From Brugia malayi (Eukaryota > Nematoda > Chromadorea > Rhabditida > Onchocercidae), in assembly GCF_000002995.4 (NCBI RefSeq), contig NW_025062477.1, positions 13,064,696 through 13,128,695 of the forward strand: DNA of 64,000 nucleotides. Reading direction: 5' to 3'. Position numbers and translations under genes: made by a program. Positions within the stretch are counted from its first letter, which is position 1. The number at the start of each line of letters is the position of its first letter. Under the pieces are notes generated by a model, which ran no database searches, was not told where the DNA came from, and worked only from the letters and a program-made list of their open reading frames with translations. This document shows, in pieces, positions 50,761 through 64,000 of the stretch.

Positions 50761-52727
50761 TCAAGGGAGATTCAAAATGTTTTTATCTTCATAAATTTTT
50801 TGCAAGCGATAAAAAACTTGTTCTGCAATACTAATAAACCTAGTAATTGCTTGCATGACTTCATATTCATGTCGTGAACTTCTCCCACTTATAATCGCAT
50901 TCAACATGCAATCTCGAGAAGCAAGCAAATGGGCCGCTACGCCAACAAGTTTCCTAACAATCCAACTATGGTATTTCGATAACGTGCCATCATAGCTTGC
51001 CTGACATAACATCGAGATCTGAAATCAAAATGGGAATAATTCCACTTTAGGTTGTAAATAAGTTTCGATGAATTCGCCGTTTCTGTGAAAACATTCCTTT
51101 TTATTTTGTTAAAATTCAGAATTAGTGTGTAGTAGGACTGAAATTCATTGCAAATTTCGATACTTCTTTTAAATGAAAATATTAATTTTGGAAATATGCA
51201 TTAAGGAAGTGGATGATTGCTATCTCCACAATAAGATTCGACATGTATATTGGTGGATTATCTCTAGGATCCTAATTTGAAAAACCCTGAACATACCTGA
51301 TCTTCTTCACGGGAATCTTTCAAATTCTTCAAGAAGTCAACGATAAATAATAGGGCTCTATGCAGTCGCAGCAGTGTCCTTGAACCCTTCAAAATAGCAA
51401 CAAAAAATTCAAATGAGATTATGAAATTCAAAATAGGGTTTAAATAAAAGGGTTAACATCTGCTCTGCGACATTTCCTTTATGTTTAATTTATATATAAC
51501 CAACATAGTTAGTTACTTTTTCGAATGGTGCGCCCAAACGACATTCCCAAGATACCATGCTATTTACAGTATCATAATGAGCAGGGTCAGCTACATGTAA
51601 CTCATGCAGGATTTTTTCTTTCTCCAGCAAATCTTTCTCAACAAAAGAAAATCCTTTATTGAGGAGTGAGAAAAATCTGGAATAAAACTGCTTTAAAAGA
51701 TTGAAGTTTATTAATGCGAGAGTCAAAGCTACTAAATCCTGAAAATAACCATGTTTTGTCCTAAAGGAATCTCAATAGTCTAATAATTTGTTTAATTTGT
51801 TTACAAGCAAGTAATGAAGCCGCTTGCTGACTTATTAGATTCCTTTTATTAGCACTTATCTGCTCAATCCTCAAACATTGCCGGCTATACAAGAAACTTC
51901 CGGATGGGATGTTCTGCTTTTGCAGTTTAAAGGACATTATTGTATATTAAATAAAAGTCGTTGATGTCACTGACAAATAATAAACTGGAATGTCTAACTC
52001 ATAAAGGTCATTCGAAATCAAGGGTTGACAGTCAAACAAGAAGACGTGTATTGTCAAACAAGAACAAAGATCGATTGACTTGTTTTGAAATTGGTAGAAA
52101 GAAATAAGGCCATTAGATTCACTGCTAACAGTTTTCGGTCAATTGAAGCAAGAAATTGAGTTTGACATCCAACTACGACAGTTTCTATCATGACTCCCAT
52201 CAGCCTTACCTGACTACGCCTTTTGCAGCAAGATAAAAGCCCATACTTATAAGTCAACATTAGCCCCTTGTTTTAGTACAAAGTTTTTGAATATCAAATG
52301 GATTAATGCAGTTAGTTTTTTGAATTAATCGATTACAACAACTGTCCCTAAGCTCTCAGTTTTTATTCTCTTGTTTCAAATCCGTAAATCTGGAATATCT
52401 GTTCATGCATTATTTTTCGTATGCGGGCAATTTCGGCCAGTGAAGCACTAAATCTACATTTGACCTACATTTTTTTTTAAATGGAGATTTAGCCTAATTT
52501 TAAGTTGTTTCAAGCAAATTAAGCAATGAAACTTGTCATTCAAAAAAAGGAAAAAAATTTCTAATGAGAACAGGAAGAAAATTCATTATTTACTTGTTAA
52601 TTTGTCGGTATGCGTCAATGTATAGCGGCAGACTGACGTCATTGTCACCAAAAAGTGACTTCTCGAATAGCTCAGTCACCAGATCGATATCAAACTCACT
52701 TTCTTCTGTCACAGTTCCCTCCGTCAT
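50761..52727 (-). CDS. CPTP: ceramide-1-phosphate transfer protein (GLTP fold)
   Basis: Soluble lipid carrier that moves ceramide-1-phosphate between membranes. Exons (minus): 52727-52594, 51676-51517, 51386-51297, 51018-50761; frame closes to 213 residues, matching human CPTP (214). Phosphate-binding residues known from CPTP appear conserved: Asp and Lys four apart in VEKDLLEKEKIL, two Arg four apart in SRTLLRLHRAL, and His in LSKYHSWIVRK. Also typical are NSMVSWECRLG and the C-terminus IYEDKNILNLP. The start MTEGTVTEESEFDID is chosen because a TTAAACAG acceptor sits just upstream; the in-frame ATG at 52751 would add eight residues. Shares a 0.55 kb upstream region with the divergent WDR75 gene. 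Confidence 0.92.
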
Positions 52728-53279
52728 TTCGTTTTTTGTCTGTTTAAGCATAAGGATGAATGATTTAAACAAAAAAAAAAAAAAAGGAAGGGAGGAAAAA
52801 TGACTTCTCACACATTTGAATTTCAGCAAAAAAGGGATGGATGACAAAGAGGAAGAAAAGGAAAGAAGAAGAGAGAGAATATAAGACCACCTTCCCACTA
52901 ACTATCTCTACATCATTAAACTGAATCGATCAGCTTAATCATCGAATTAAAAAAAAAAAGTATTCGGTACGTGTAGGTACTCTACGGTTGGGTACACGAG
53001 TCTTCTTTCCTTCCTCTTTCTCCTTTTTTTCTGGTCCTTTCTCTTGCGATTTTTGACGAGTATGAAAGTGTAAGTGATTTGCTGACGATTAAAAAGAAGA
53101 TATTCACATCATCATTCAAGCATCGTAAACGTCACATCCTTTTATTGCGTACGTGAAATGTGCAAATATATGTATGTTAGATTAATATTCCATTAACAAA
53201 AGTTACGCAGTTTCGTTCCAAGAATTACATGAAGAATTATAATATATTTTACTGCAGAAATATTTTCCGTATTGATTAA
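52728..53279. promoter_or_regulatory. bidirectional promoter region of CPTP and WDR75
   Basis: Only 552 bases separate the two divergent start codons. The CPTP side is purine-rich on the plus strand (52770-52880). A TTTTACTGCAG acceptor at 53247-53257, 22 bases before the WDR75 ATG, suggests trans-splicing. Confidence 0.5.
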
Positions 53280-56200
53280 ATGGATTGGAACAGTTGGAAA
53301 GAATCCAGAAGAACTGGATTTGAAGTCGCTGAAGTCCCTGTAAAATTTAGTTCTGACAACAGGTAATGAGAAGTTGAGTTTTATTCCTGTAAAATATTTT
53401 ATTTACAGTTTGGTAACCTTGTTTATCAATCAGGGAATGTAAAATATCGGTGATCACATTCAGTGTTATATGTCAGCAGCAACAACTTGTAGATATTATT
53501 TCTATAAATAATTTTCGTTACAGACAAGCATTCATTGTTTCCAATAACGATGTAATAGTTGTGGAAGTAAAAAGTGGCCATCGTATACAGCTTCTCACTC
53601 ATCCTGCAAAGATTGTCACCCTTTACTATACATTTCCAAGCAAAGTAAGTTCTAAAGTTTGTAAAAGATCAAGACCGATCAGTGAAGTTTATTTATTGTG
53701 TACAAAATTGACGTCTTGAGTCACAGCATTAACGAAATGATCGCAACACGCTCATCAATTTCTTGTTTACATACTGGAATTATATTAGCAGTTGTGATAA
53801 ATACAATTCTTATTACATAACATGTAAATGTTTTAGGCAGTAACTTATACCGCTGATGGTACAGAATACATCTGGAGCATTGACACGTGGACTGTTCTGC
53901 GCTGTCGTGAATTAAATTGTGCACCGCTTGATGTTTGGCATTCATGTGGAACCACTTTGGTTAGTTCTATTTAAAAATTTAGTCAGGATGCAAATTTATT
54001 TTTCACCTTTTGAACTGTTCCAGGTTGTAACTAAAAGTGAAGGTAAGGAATTGGTTATTACCAAGATTAACGGAAATGAAGTTCCGCAAAATGAGGAAAT
54101 TCTACGAACTGGGCCGCATAATATTGGATGTTCTCAATTTGCTGTCACGGTAAGTAAACTTATTTGCGTTATTTTCGCAAGTATGATTTAACGATAATTT
54201 TTCACATATTTTTCATCCCCTAATAATTTCATAGACTTCATACAAAAATATTGAAAATTCGAAAAAACATGATCTTTGCTGTTTTAGGCCAATTACTTTG
54301 CTTGTTGTGAGAAGCTCTTTGTATATCTTTACGTTTTTGGCGAAAATGGAGTTAAACGATTCAAATATATTGGTAAAGCTGTTTTCATGGATTCGTCACT
54401 ACTGGAATTTATAAGTATTACAGCCCTTGGGGACACAATGGCAGCTGCAATATCATTTGGCCGTGTTTTTATATGGTTCGTCAATTAGAAATTATGAAAT
54501 ATAGGAAATTGAAGCGAATGTATATTTTTCAGGATAGGAGAAAGGAATGGAGTAAGGAAGATTTGCTGATGATTTTGTTTTTAATTTTATTTAAAGACAA
54601 AAGCCTCAAGCATAGATCTTCGAAATGTGCATTATGTTTTCCCTTATCATTGTGCTTTGTACTTGACATTTTTACTTAGTTTGAACTTATTTCATAAAGA
54701 TGAATAGAACTCATCTTTTCTTTTAAATATAGCAACAGGTGTTCTGGTATTCCTAATCATTTTGAGTGTTTCATAAAATTCTGTTATATTGAACTGGACT
54801 ATTAGATTTTGAAACTTATATAAAAATACTTGTTGAATTATTTTTCAGGAATAACGTAAGTCGAAAAGGCATCAATACGTTCAGTCATTCAGTGCATTGG
54901 CATAAATGGGCTCCATGCTTAGCTTTATCCGAATCGAATACTTTATTTTCTGCTGGTGATGAAGGTGTTTTAGCGAAATTTTCTCTCTCAGAGTTAAAGT
55001 CGATATCTAAGCCACAACTATTACCAAGATTACAAGCACCAGTTCGAAGGCTTAACCTTTCTGAAGATGGTTCCGTTCTGGCTGTTGTACTAGCTGATAA
55101 TTCGACTCATTTCATTCTCAATTCAACACTTAATGTTCTGTCTTCGATGGAATCAATTTTCTGTTCTCCGAAAAAATCGCTGTTTCCCCTCACTGAGGAT
55201 CCTCTTTATACAAATTACGTTGTACACAGTGCACGTCCTGGTTTTATGCAGTGGATTGCACCATCTACAATGATCTCCATCGCAACGGTATTTAATTAAT
55301 ATTATATAACTTTCATCTAAACAACATGAATATCTAAGCAATCTTTTTTTTCTTATTGTTCATTTATAAGGAATATCATTGCTGTTGAAACAAAAGGTAA
55401 TCAAAAAAAGATATAAGTGATGGAAATCACTACTGCTTTATTTTATAGGCTGACGTATCTAGAGAGAATCCAATAGAAGGAGAAAATATATTTTCTGATA
55501 CTATGGGTTACACGGACGTTTGTGAAGTTGCATTATCACGGACAATGATAGTAACTGCTGATTGTGACATCGGTTTCGATATACCAAATGTAAATTTTTT
55601 GTGCTTCATTAGAATACTGTTTCGAATTGTTAATTTAAATGAGAAATTGTAACAAAGACCAGCTTGATTTAAAAATAAAGATTCGTTTTATTTCGTCTAA
55701 AGTTTGTTCCTAAAAAGGAAAATTTTCAGAATCGGTTGCAGTTTTGGCGTCGAAATGAAGATTTAGGCTCCTTTGCTTTAGAATACTGCGAGCTATATGT
55801 TGGCGGAGTTATAAAATTTATCCGAGCCTGTCTTGACTGTGATTTGTTCGTTACTGCTGATAATAAGGTTGATTGTTTCAAAAATTTTTTTTGGTGAATT
55901 AGTTTCAAGTGGATAAAAGATTGATCTATTGTTAAGGAAACACTTGCTTATAACGTCCTTTTTTTTCCAATTAATAATGTTACTATGTTAATTATTTACA
56001 TATTAAATTATTTCAGGGAGTTCTGTGCACATGGGAAAGAATGAAAAATGATGAGAAAAAGTGGTGTAAGTCGAACGAAGTTCACTGGATGGATGTTCCT
56101 ATTTTGCATGTTTCAAGGATACAAAAGTCACATTTTGCTGCGATTCATGATGTTTCTTTTTTTCTTCCTTTCAACTCAAAACATTCGAAAATTTGAAATA

Positions 56201-57381
56201 ACTTCTGATGTTTTAACAAGTTCCACCACAAATTGCTTACTAGTTCTTAAATTTACTAATCAGTTCGTTTCCAGATCAGTCTGAAGACTGATGGAGTCGT
56301 TGCTCTGTGGTGTGCAGAACAGGAAAAATCTCCACGTGTTGTTTATGTCCATCAGGGTAATGGCAAACTTACAGCAGTAGAATGGGGTCCTCTGAATAAT
56401 ACCAACTTGCTTATAATATCATCTAAAAGTTGTATCTATGCTCTCAATATATGCACGCTTGCACCATTATGGATTGTTTGCGAACCGGATTTGAAACTCG
56501 CTGTAACATCGCAGTTTACGGTTGCATATAATAAAAACGGTTCATGTTTCTCTTGAAAAAAAAGATTTCTATTAATTTAGAATTGTTATTAAATTTATTG
56601 AAATTAAAATTATTACTAAAATTTGAAGTTATTATTACGGTTAAAAGATTTTAGTAGAACTTCGTATAACAATATAAGGAACTGTGAGAATGAATAATTA
56701 CAATAAAAATTTGTATTACCGTAGTGATACACGAGGTTTTTGCAGTTGTTTCTGTGATCGATAGCTCTTCCGGTACTTTACTATGTCAAAGGAAATTAAA
56801 TTCAACTCCAGAAAGTGTTATTGGTATTGGAAAGGACCGAACGTTTACAATAGTTGCTGCTTATGAAAAGGTTTGTATCATTTTTATAAAACATATTTAA
56901 GCCAACAAATGTATGTATCACATAGCTTAAGCTGTTATTCTCAAAGTTACCTAAGCTGTTTCTCAAAAAGTCAAAAGTTATCGATCATAAAATGTTTTTA
57001 CGTTATACTCGGTGAATTAAGCGCAGTGTTGGAGATTTCTCTTCCCATAGTTCTTGTAATGACTTCATTCTATTTTGTAATAATTCCATCGCTTCCTTTT
57101 TCTTCCAAAAATAATCATTTCAGGGCTATGGAGTGATTGCAAGGTCGGAATTGCTAGAAGAAGCGCAAAAGCAATTGCATACGAGGAATATAGCATTGAA
57201 AAAGACTCCATTTTCAAATTTATTAACTGTTGGTAAAAAAGAAGTTGAAAGTAACGAAGTTCCAGTCGAAACATTGTCCAATTTGGAAATTTTCTCTGGA
57301 CCATCATATTCACTTGCACCTATGCCATATTTGGCTCAAAAGTTTATTCGTTCCTGTTTTTTATTACCTCAGCAAGTATGA
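53280..57381 (+). CDS. WDR75: WDR75/UTP17-like WD-repeat protein of the SSU processome
   Basis: Family members belong to the t-UTP subcomplex that couples rRNA transcription to early pre-rRNA processing in the nucleolus. Exons: 53280-53362, 53434-53644, 53837-53959, 54024-54149, 54288-54475, 54849-55287, 55449-55589, 55730-55867, 56017-56151, 56275-56539, 56746-56870, 57124-57381; frame closes to 743 residues (human 830). Two WD40 domains are apparent. Blades include AVTYTADGTEYIWSIDTW, AAAISFGRVFIW, VHWHKWAPCLALSESNTLFS, VIVTADCD-type turns, LFVTADNKGVLCTWER and LKTDGVVALWC. VHWHKW and the LLPRL-x-APVRRL segment match WDR75 (LHWH..., LPRLGATI). The C-terminus (SYSLAPMPYLAQKFIRSCFL) resembles the conserved HVLPSAAFL...FVNSLL segment. 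GTATGA overlapping the stop could be a donor to a further acidic-tail exon, which I did not find. Confidence 0.88.
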
Positions 57382-60300
57382 TATTAGTGAGAATGTTAGA
57401 TGTACAATAATTTATGCCGGATTGTTTTAGTTTATCCCATACCCATCCTTTTAAATTATTTATCTTCCTGGTATTTCCAAATTTTTAAGTTCTCTGTTCT
57501 TTCCATTCAAATGTATTAACAGTAAAGAAATATTTTTCGAGTACTTTAAATACAGCACTGCTGGAATTAATTGTCGTAATTACTATAACACCGATATTTT
57601 CGGCATTATAATAATCCCACAGTGTCACAGTATTGGAACTATTTTACAGTGCATAATGCTAATTCATGATTTCGATTTCTACTTGCATTTAGCAGTATGC
57701 ATTGAAAACTTGTAAGTTCTATTTCTCATGTTTTTATGGGAGAGTTACGAGTAAATACTCGCAAGTTTATTTCAGAAATTATTCTAGTATGAAATTATTC
57801 TGAAAAGGTTTAAAAGAAAGAAAGTATCTGAAATAGTGTGTGTTATTATTTTCTATTTGTTGTGTTTGTTACTCTGTTGTTGATTTTAATGATAAACTGA
57901 ATTATTCACTGATAATGAAAAAGCAGGGAATTTTATTTCATCGTGAGAGCTCAATATTTCCAAATTGGATACAAAAAATGTTTTGAGTGGTTGTCATGGT
58001 GTTTATATCACACCTGATATTGTTTCAACTTCAGTCTGCGTCACCTGGCATTTAATCAGATAACATGAATTGGACGATATGGGTAGAACAATCTTAGCAC
58101 AATTTTTTCGTGCGAGAGCTCTGTACAATAGTTAGTATTGAGTAGAAGCGCAGCAGACGAAAATAATTGTATTAATGAGATTAGCTAAAATTGTTCTTTG
58201 GCAGTGATTAAAGATAAATTCGTTGGATAGCAAATGAACTATTTACAATCTTCTAAAAAAGCTTAAAAAATCATATGGGGAATTTCAACAACATACAAGG
58301 GGATAGTCAACTACCTTCCGTGCAAGTTGTTTGTCCAATAAATCAAGGTGATTATAAAACGTTTGGTAGTTTAAGATTTTATCTAAGTAGAGAAAACAAT
58401 CAGTTTGATATAATGATATGAATGTTTCAATAAGTGGACTTAATTGAAATATGCGATCTCTTCTTTCCTAATTCATTTTGGTTTTTTAATTCACTTTTTT
58501 TCTCAGCCAAATATTCCCAGGCTTGTTGCATTGCAATTTAACTGTCAGACATTGATGATATGAAATTCAAAGAGATATATGTGTTTGATTTCAAATAGAA
58601 TGATGTTACAAAGGACGATGTATGGTCATATTCGTTCCTTGTAGAGTAGCCACGATAAGATATTAACTTCAGTACTGCTCGAACCCTATGCGGTAAATGA
58701 CTTACAGTCTTTTTGTTTCATATGCATAAAAAATTAATAGAAATGTTAATCTATTTATAAAGCATGCGTCAGGGTTTATTTTTTCTCATTCATGACTTCA
58801 GAACAGATCAAATATCCAGTTTACAAAAGGAGTAAAAATTACTATATCTTTTCCGCATTTTCTTTTTTATCAGTAAAAAAGGGATTTCACATTCGAAAAT
58901 ATTTAAATATAGGATCAATCAAATTGTTTCAATGCAGCATCATTTTCTTTTCTGCAGTAGCTTTTGAAGATAGTTATAAGAGAAAATGCTTGCATTTTTT
59001 TTCGGAAAATTTTTACTGCAATTGAATCTAATTAATAATTGCTGTAGTTAATTGTTTTCTTGAATTTAAACTTAATGAATGACGTTAAGTGTAGTAGAAA
59101 TTGATTGCACAAAAGGACAGTTATATTTCAACAAACAGTCTGACATGTCTTTAGTCCATTTGGCAAATGAGTTTTGATTTTAAGTCCATTGTCGGGTTCT
59201 TTCAAAGTTTTTTAGTCTATGCAACTAATCAACTTGAAAATCTAAATCTTTTCAATCTTTATTGGTAAAATGGAGCGAACAATTTATATTTTTATAATTT
59301 TTAATTGCAAACTTTAATTGAAATTGTAGCAGCAAATATATAAAGAATAAAAAATATTAATTATTAAAATTATAATAGAAATATTGATTCCTCGCCTTGT
59401 TTATCAATTTTTTTTTTTTTAAACCGTAAAACAAGTTGGTGTCTATACGCATTCTATTCGCTTAAATTCTCAAAAGTAAATCATATTGTTCAAAATTTCC
59501 GGTTTTTTTCCAACCAACTGTTGCCAGTAAAAAAAGACAGTGGAATTCCACATGTTTCTTATTATAATAGAAAGGACAAAATCACAGTGAGTTAGTGAAA
59601 GAAATGAAATTTGTTGTAGTTTTTCGAAATTAATCTTTTGTTTTTCTTCGAAATTATTTTTTTCGGAACATTTTTCTCTATTCAAAAATTCTTCATTTAA
59701 AATTTGAAATTTGCATTTATTTCTGCTTTCACTGATTGCTCAAATTCTACAGTCATAATTGATAATATGAAATGCGAATGATTAGCGTTATATGAATTTA
59801 TTTTTTCTTTCAGAGTTGGAAAACATAAATGTGTTGTGAGGGGACAGGTTGATTATAAACTTGCCTCATCATTAACATACATTCTTGTCCTGAAAACTTT
59901 TTAACACCTATTTCTGTTTCAGGGATGAGAAAAACTTTGCAAGAATAAATAAATGATTCCAGACCAGTTCTTCTATTTCATTATTTAATACCTTCTTTTA
60001 TGATACTATGCGAATTCTTGTTCACTTATCTGGCTGACGAAAATTCGAAAATAACAAAAAGCGATTTTTCTTCCTTTCTATTGCTGCGAAACACAAACTA
60101 TTTATTAAATATTTATATGATTTCGATCTGAATATCCTATTTTGGTATTTTAAAATAGTTACTGCTTAGCATTGACCGGCGGGTTTCACATCTGTAGAAA
60201 ATGCCAATAAAAAAAAAAGCCTCATAACCTGTTCGACCATTCCTTACGGCCTTTGATGATAAGCAGTGAAGTTAACTAAATACTAGTAAGAATCCCATGT

Positions 60301-63300
60301 ATAAAAATCGTCTGCTAGAAGAACGTCACTTCATTATCTCAGATTGTTGTAGGAAATTTAAATTCTAAGTCGTCTGCCATTTCAAGCGACTACCATCGTG
60401 ATGGTTTAACATCACGTAAAAAGATTAAGAATGTTATCATTAACACTCTTATCACTAGTACAAATGATCAGTCTGAAAATTTTCTTAAATGAGAACATTT
60501 AAGAGAATTTTCAGTAATTTTTAATTTTAATTAAAAAAATAAAATTAATTTTGATTGAAAATAAAAATCTGTTAATATTGCTGGATTTTCTTCGATTGCT
60601 AAGTTTCTCAATATGGACTAGTAATGCTGTTAGGACCAACATTGGTCGGTCGTATGAAAGCAATAGGACGATGAATGATTTCATGACTATGATGGTCAAA
60701 TGGTTAAATAAATGTCATCTTAACTTCTGCCTCTTATGAATTAATTTGAATTCGGATATTTTTAACAGTATAATATCATTGCAGTAAATTCTTTCGCTAC
60801 TTCATAATGTCTAACATTTCTTAACTTTGATTTATGATTCAAATTCGGGTAACTTCAACCATTATTTTACTGAGTAAATAGTCATAATTGTCAGACGGTC
60901 AGTCGATGTTTACATTTATAATAAATACAATAAATAAATGATGACAGAACTGAAAGAAATAGTAGCGATCAGTATTTCAGCCTTACGAGTGAATTAGACT
61001 TTCAAATGAATCAGAGATCTGGCTGATATCTTAAAATAAATGTTTCACAATTCTAGAACCGTTTGCATGTGAAATAATTCTGCAAATTGTGATCGCTTTT
61101 AAACAAGCTTAATGGAATCAGTGAAGAGGCGGGTGATGCCTGCTCCGCTTCTTCCCTTTTTCTCATTTATTTTTTTTTCAGAAATTTTTTGTGAAAAACA
61201 AAAAGGTAACAAGAGAGAATTGTAAATGCATCATCAGCGGAACAGCTCCGATGCTGCGTTGCTATAGTGTACAGCGCTATAGCACCACTACCACAAGCGC
61301 CATTACCGCCACCCATCACCACAACTACAACCACAGCCATAACCATCCGTCTCTGCACCACGTCACTGCAAACTTTCAACAAAACATTTTAATTTTCTTT
61401 TTCCTTCAATTTCGGAAAATTTTATCCATCTCTGTACTGGTCTTCCCTCTTATAGTTTACCCTTTATTAATTACTGATATCTAAGCTGATTCTTAGTTAA
61501 GAAGAAAATGAGAAACTGCGAAGCTTCAGATTTCGCATGACATTGGGATAGGTTAATCATTTTTCCTTTGTATTTTTGGTTCTACGAGTTCTCAAAATTT
61601 CGCTTATTACTTATCAATTTGTTTAATTGAACAAGTGAAAACGAAAGTTGGTTGAGAGTAACAGTGAAATGTTTTTAGTGAAAAAAATGAAATTCTTACG
61701 CTCTGATATGTGGAAGATTGGGTTCTTTCCTCTTTGAAATGGCAGAAAAATGACATTGCTTGTGAATGGTAGACAGGAGCGCCAACAAAATGTGTTTCTT
61801 CAGATCATTAAATATACTTCCAACAAGCTTTTTAATTCCATCCGTACTGTAACATTTGCTTTCTCCTGCAGCTCCGTTGTTAGCACTCTTAAAGAAATTT
61901 GAAAGTTAAGTTGGAATTTGATTTTAGGTTTTGATTTGAACAGCTGTCTCTTAAAAGATGGAATGAAATCCTGTTTCTATTCATTTCCGTTACAGGACTG
62001 GCTGTTGCTAGACATCCTTGTCGTAGCCATTCCAAGCGTTAAAGAACTTTTTCTCTTTCTCAGTTCATTACGAAAGAAATGGTAAACAAGTAAAGAGAAA
62101 ACACTATTCATCGTCTATGCACTCAATAGAAGATATTTCTCCCTGAAAAAAAGTCTATTAATTAATGAAGTGAAATTAATCGTGAAAATGAGAAACAACC
62201 AATTGTAGCGGTAATAGAATAGTAAATGTTAGTGTAGTAAACGGTGGAGGAAAAGGATGGATAGGAAAAGAGTGGCAGGTAGAAACAGGTAGGTTGGATA
62301 GTTCTGGGCCCTTTCGCTCATTCCATTTGATTTCTAAATTCTCCTCCATCTCTCCTCTTTCAAGAGGTATTACTATCATTACTTTGTTATTATTGTCGTT
62401 GCTGCTAGTGCTGTTACTGTTGTTGTTGCTGTTGCCATTGTTATTGTTATTACTACTATTGTTTGTTGTTGTTGTTCTTGTTGTTATTGTTTTTTGTTTT
62501 TGTTGTTACTTTTGTTTGATCATCATTCCTCGTCGTCTTTGTTCCACTTCTTATTTTTTTCTTCAAGTTTCGCTTCTTTTCCTTCCTGATATCCCTTATC
62601 CATCAAATCATGATATCACTTCTAGGCATCATCATCCAGAAACAGAAAAGACATAAATATCCTAACCGACTTTTCTGAACAAGCCATTCAATTGGTTTTG
62701 ACGACATTTTACTATAAAAACAAATACTGATCTGCTTTATCCATCATTTATTCCTATCCCTGCTATAAGCTGAAACTATTTAAAATTTGCCAAGTGAGGT
62801 TTGTTGGTATTTGGTTGAATATCCAAGAATTATGGTTCACAGGAAGCAGTCTTCATGGAAAAAGGTTAGAGCAACTGAGATTTAAATCAAATTAATGATG
62901 ATTTAAATTATCATTAAATTGGGTGCCCTCAATTTCCATTTACCAATTCAACTTTTCTATACTTCCAAAGGCAAATGTATTATACTGTTGCATACTTTTT
63001 GAAGAGTAAATTGCTAAAATTCTTAATCTTTTACATTATAAGTAGTTAGCTAATAAGATAAGAAATATAATTAATTGCTTTTTTTTCGTTCTAATTGGCT
63101 AAAAATGAACGAACAGCTTGTGCCTAATTATTATTCGTACCCCAAATATTTTTTGATAAAGAATTTTATGCAAAAAAATTTTCGATTCTTTGAAGAATGC
63201 AATCTCCATGATAAATTTGTTAGAAGATTAACTCTTCAATATGATTTTGTTAGCATAAAGTTAACAATTGACTGTTTATCGAAAAAATAATTTCCTGAAG

Positions 63301-64000
63301 TTTTATGCATATCTTTGATGAGTGGTAATTCACCGACAGAAGAAAACTTCGATTCTCGAGAAATTCCTGGACTCTGGAATCTTTTAACTGGTCTGAAATA
63401 TTGATGTATTATCATTAACACATTTTATCACAGCCATCTCAAAGAAGAAATAACATTGATTTTGCCATTATGGATCTAATAATTGTGATGGAGAGAAAGA
63501 GAGGGTGAGAGAGAGAGGGAGAGGTAGAGCAATTTGGAAAAACTCATCCCAAAGAATTTTGAAAGGACATAAAAAAGGGTACATTTGACTTTGATTTAAT
63601 CTTATGTCTGAAGTGTAGAAAATTAAATAATAAAATGTCGTTACCATTGTAGTTTTATCTCTAAATTTTAATCTTTTCAAAAGCTTTCTCATTAAATTTT
63701 AATCCTTTCAAAAATCCTTAGAAATTTGTCACCAAGATGACGAGAGTGTAGTTTTCATTTTTACTTCGATCTTTATCAGAAATATTGCAAGCAGAAAAAA
63801 CTTTTACTCAATCTAATCTCCCAGTTATGAGAATATTTTAGCAGTAACTCCAAAAAGTTTAAAAAAAATAAGTGTAAGGCTTCCTTATAATCACGCAAGT
63901 TTTTTATAGAAATTAACTGGTTTGAACTGGAAAACTTTGGTCCAAATTTAAAGCATAAATTTCTCTAAATTGTGAATTTTCAAAATCTTTTTCTTATAGT
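57382..64000. other. 6.6 kb without a recognised gene
   Basis: AT-rich sequence downstream of WDR75. Open frames are short and unlike known families. Notable pieces are a His/Thr/Asn-coding low-complexity segment at about 61260-61345, a TTG/TTA triplet tract at 62380-62520 and a GA-rich run at 63488-63526. It may be intergenic or a long intron of a gene beyond the window. Confidence 0.4.
62380..62520. repeat. TTG/TTA triplet low-complexity tract
   Basis: Imperfect TTG, TTA and CTG triplets over about 140 bases keep an artificial Leu/Val-rich frame open on the plus strand. Confidence 0.8.

Noticed and set aside
62294..62656. Leu/Val-rich 120-codon plus-strand frame
   Set aside because: Arises from the TTG/TTA triplet tract; looks like a membrane protein only because of composition.

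Overview
The window is eukaryotic, AT-rich DNA with many short exons and small introns. Protein matches and likely spliced-leader acceptors just upstream of several start codons (for example a TGCAG 13 bases before the golgin ATG) point to a nematode. A parasitic clade III (spirurid or filarial-like) species would fit, but nothing in the sequence names the species. I rebuilt exon chains by hand from splice sites and family matches. For eight of the nine main genes the reading frame closes through every junction; the calponin gene has one unresolved junction.

Layout. 0.6-4.7 kb (-): golgin-84 homologue. 5.7-7.6 kb (-): calponin/transgelin-like gene. 7.6-11.2 kb: no gene seen. 11.2-17.9 kb (-): COUP-TF/NR2F (UNC-55-type) nuclear receptor in nine exons. 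18-27.3 kb: long gene-poor stretch with a GC-rich trinucleotide island, a 1.4 kb GATA tetranucleotide array and (GT)n/(AT)n runs. 27.3-38.3 kb: a 2.69 kb inverted duplication, nearly perfect, whose arms flank a 5.6 kb spacer carrying an RRM plus zinc-finger gene (+). 37.3-43.9 kb (-): complete CDC27/APC3 gene in 14 exons; the right arm is its native 3' end, and the left arm holds an orphan copy of its last two exons. 45.5-47.0 kb (+): ornithine decarboxylase antizyme with a UCC-UGA programmed +1 frameshift site. 48.2-49.9 kb (+): TAM41 mitochondrial CDP-DAG synthase. 50.8-52.7 kb (-): ceramide-1-phosphate transfer protein. 53.3-57.4 kb (+): WDR75/UTP17-like ribosome-biogenesis protein. 57.4-64 kb: no gene recognised.

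The genes are mostly unrelated housekeeping or developmental genes (Golgi tethering, actin binding, transcription, cell-cycle ubiquitin ligase, polyamine control, mitochondrial lipid synthesis, sphingolipid transfer, rRNA processing) and form no obvious pathway. CDC27/antizyme and CPTP/WDR75 are divergent pairs; RRM gene/CDC27 and TAM41/CPTP are convergent pairs. The strongest structural novelties are the inverted duplication, whose outer edge coincides with tandem decoy copies of a CDC27 3' splice site, and the antizyme recoding site.
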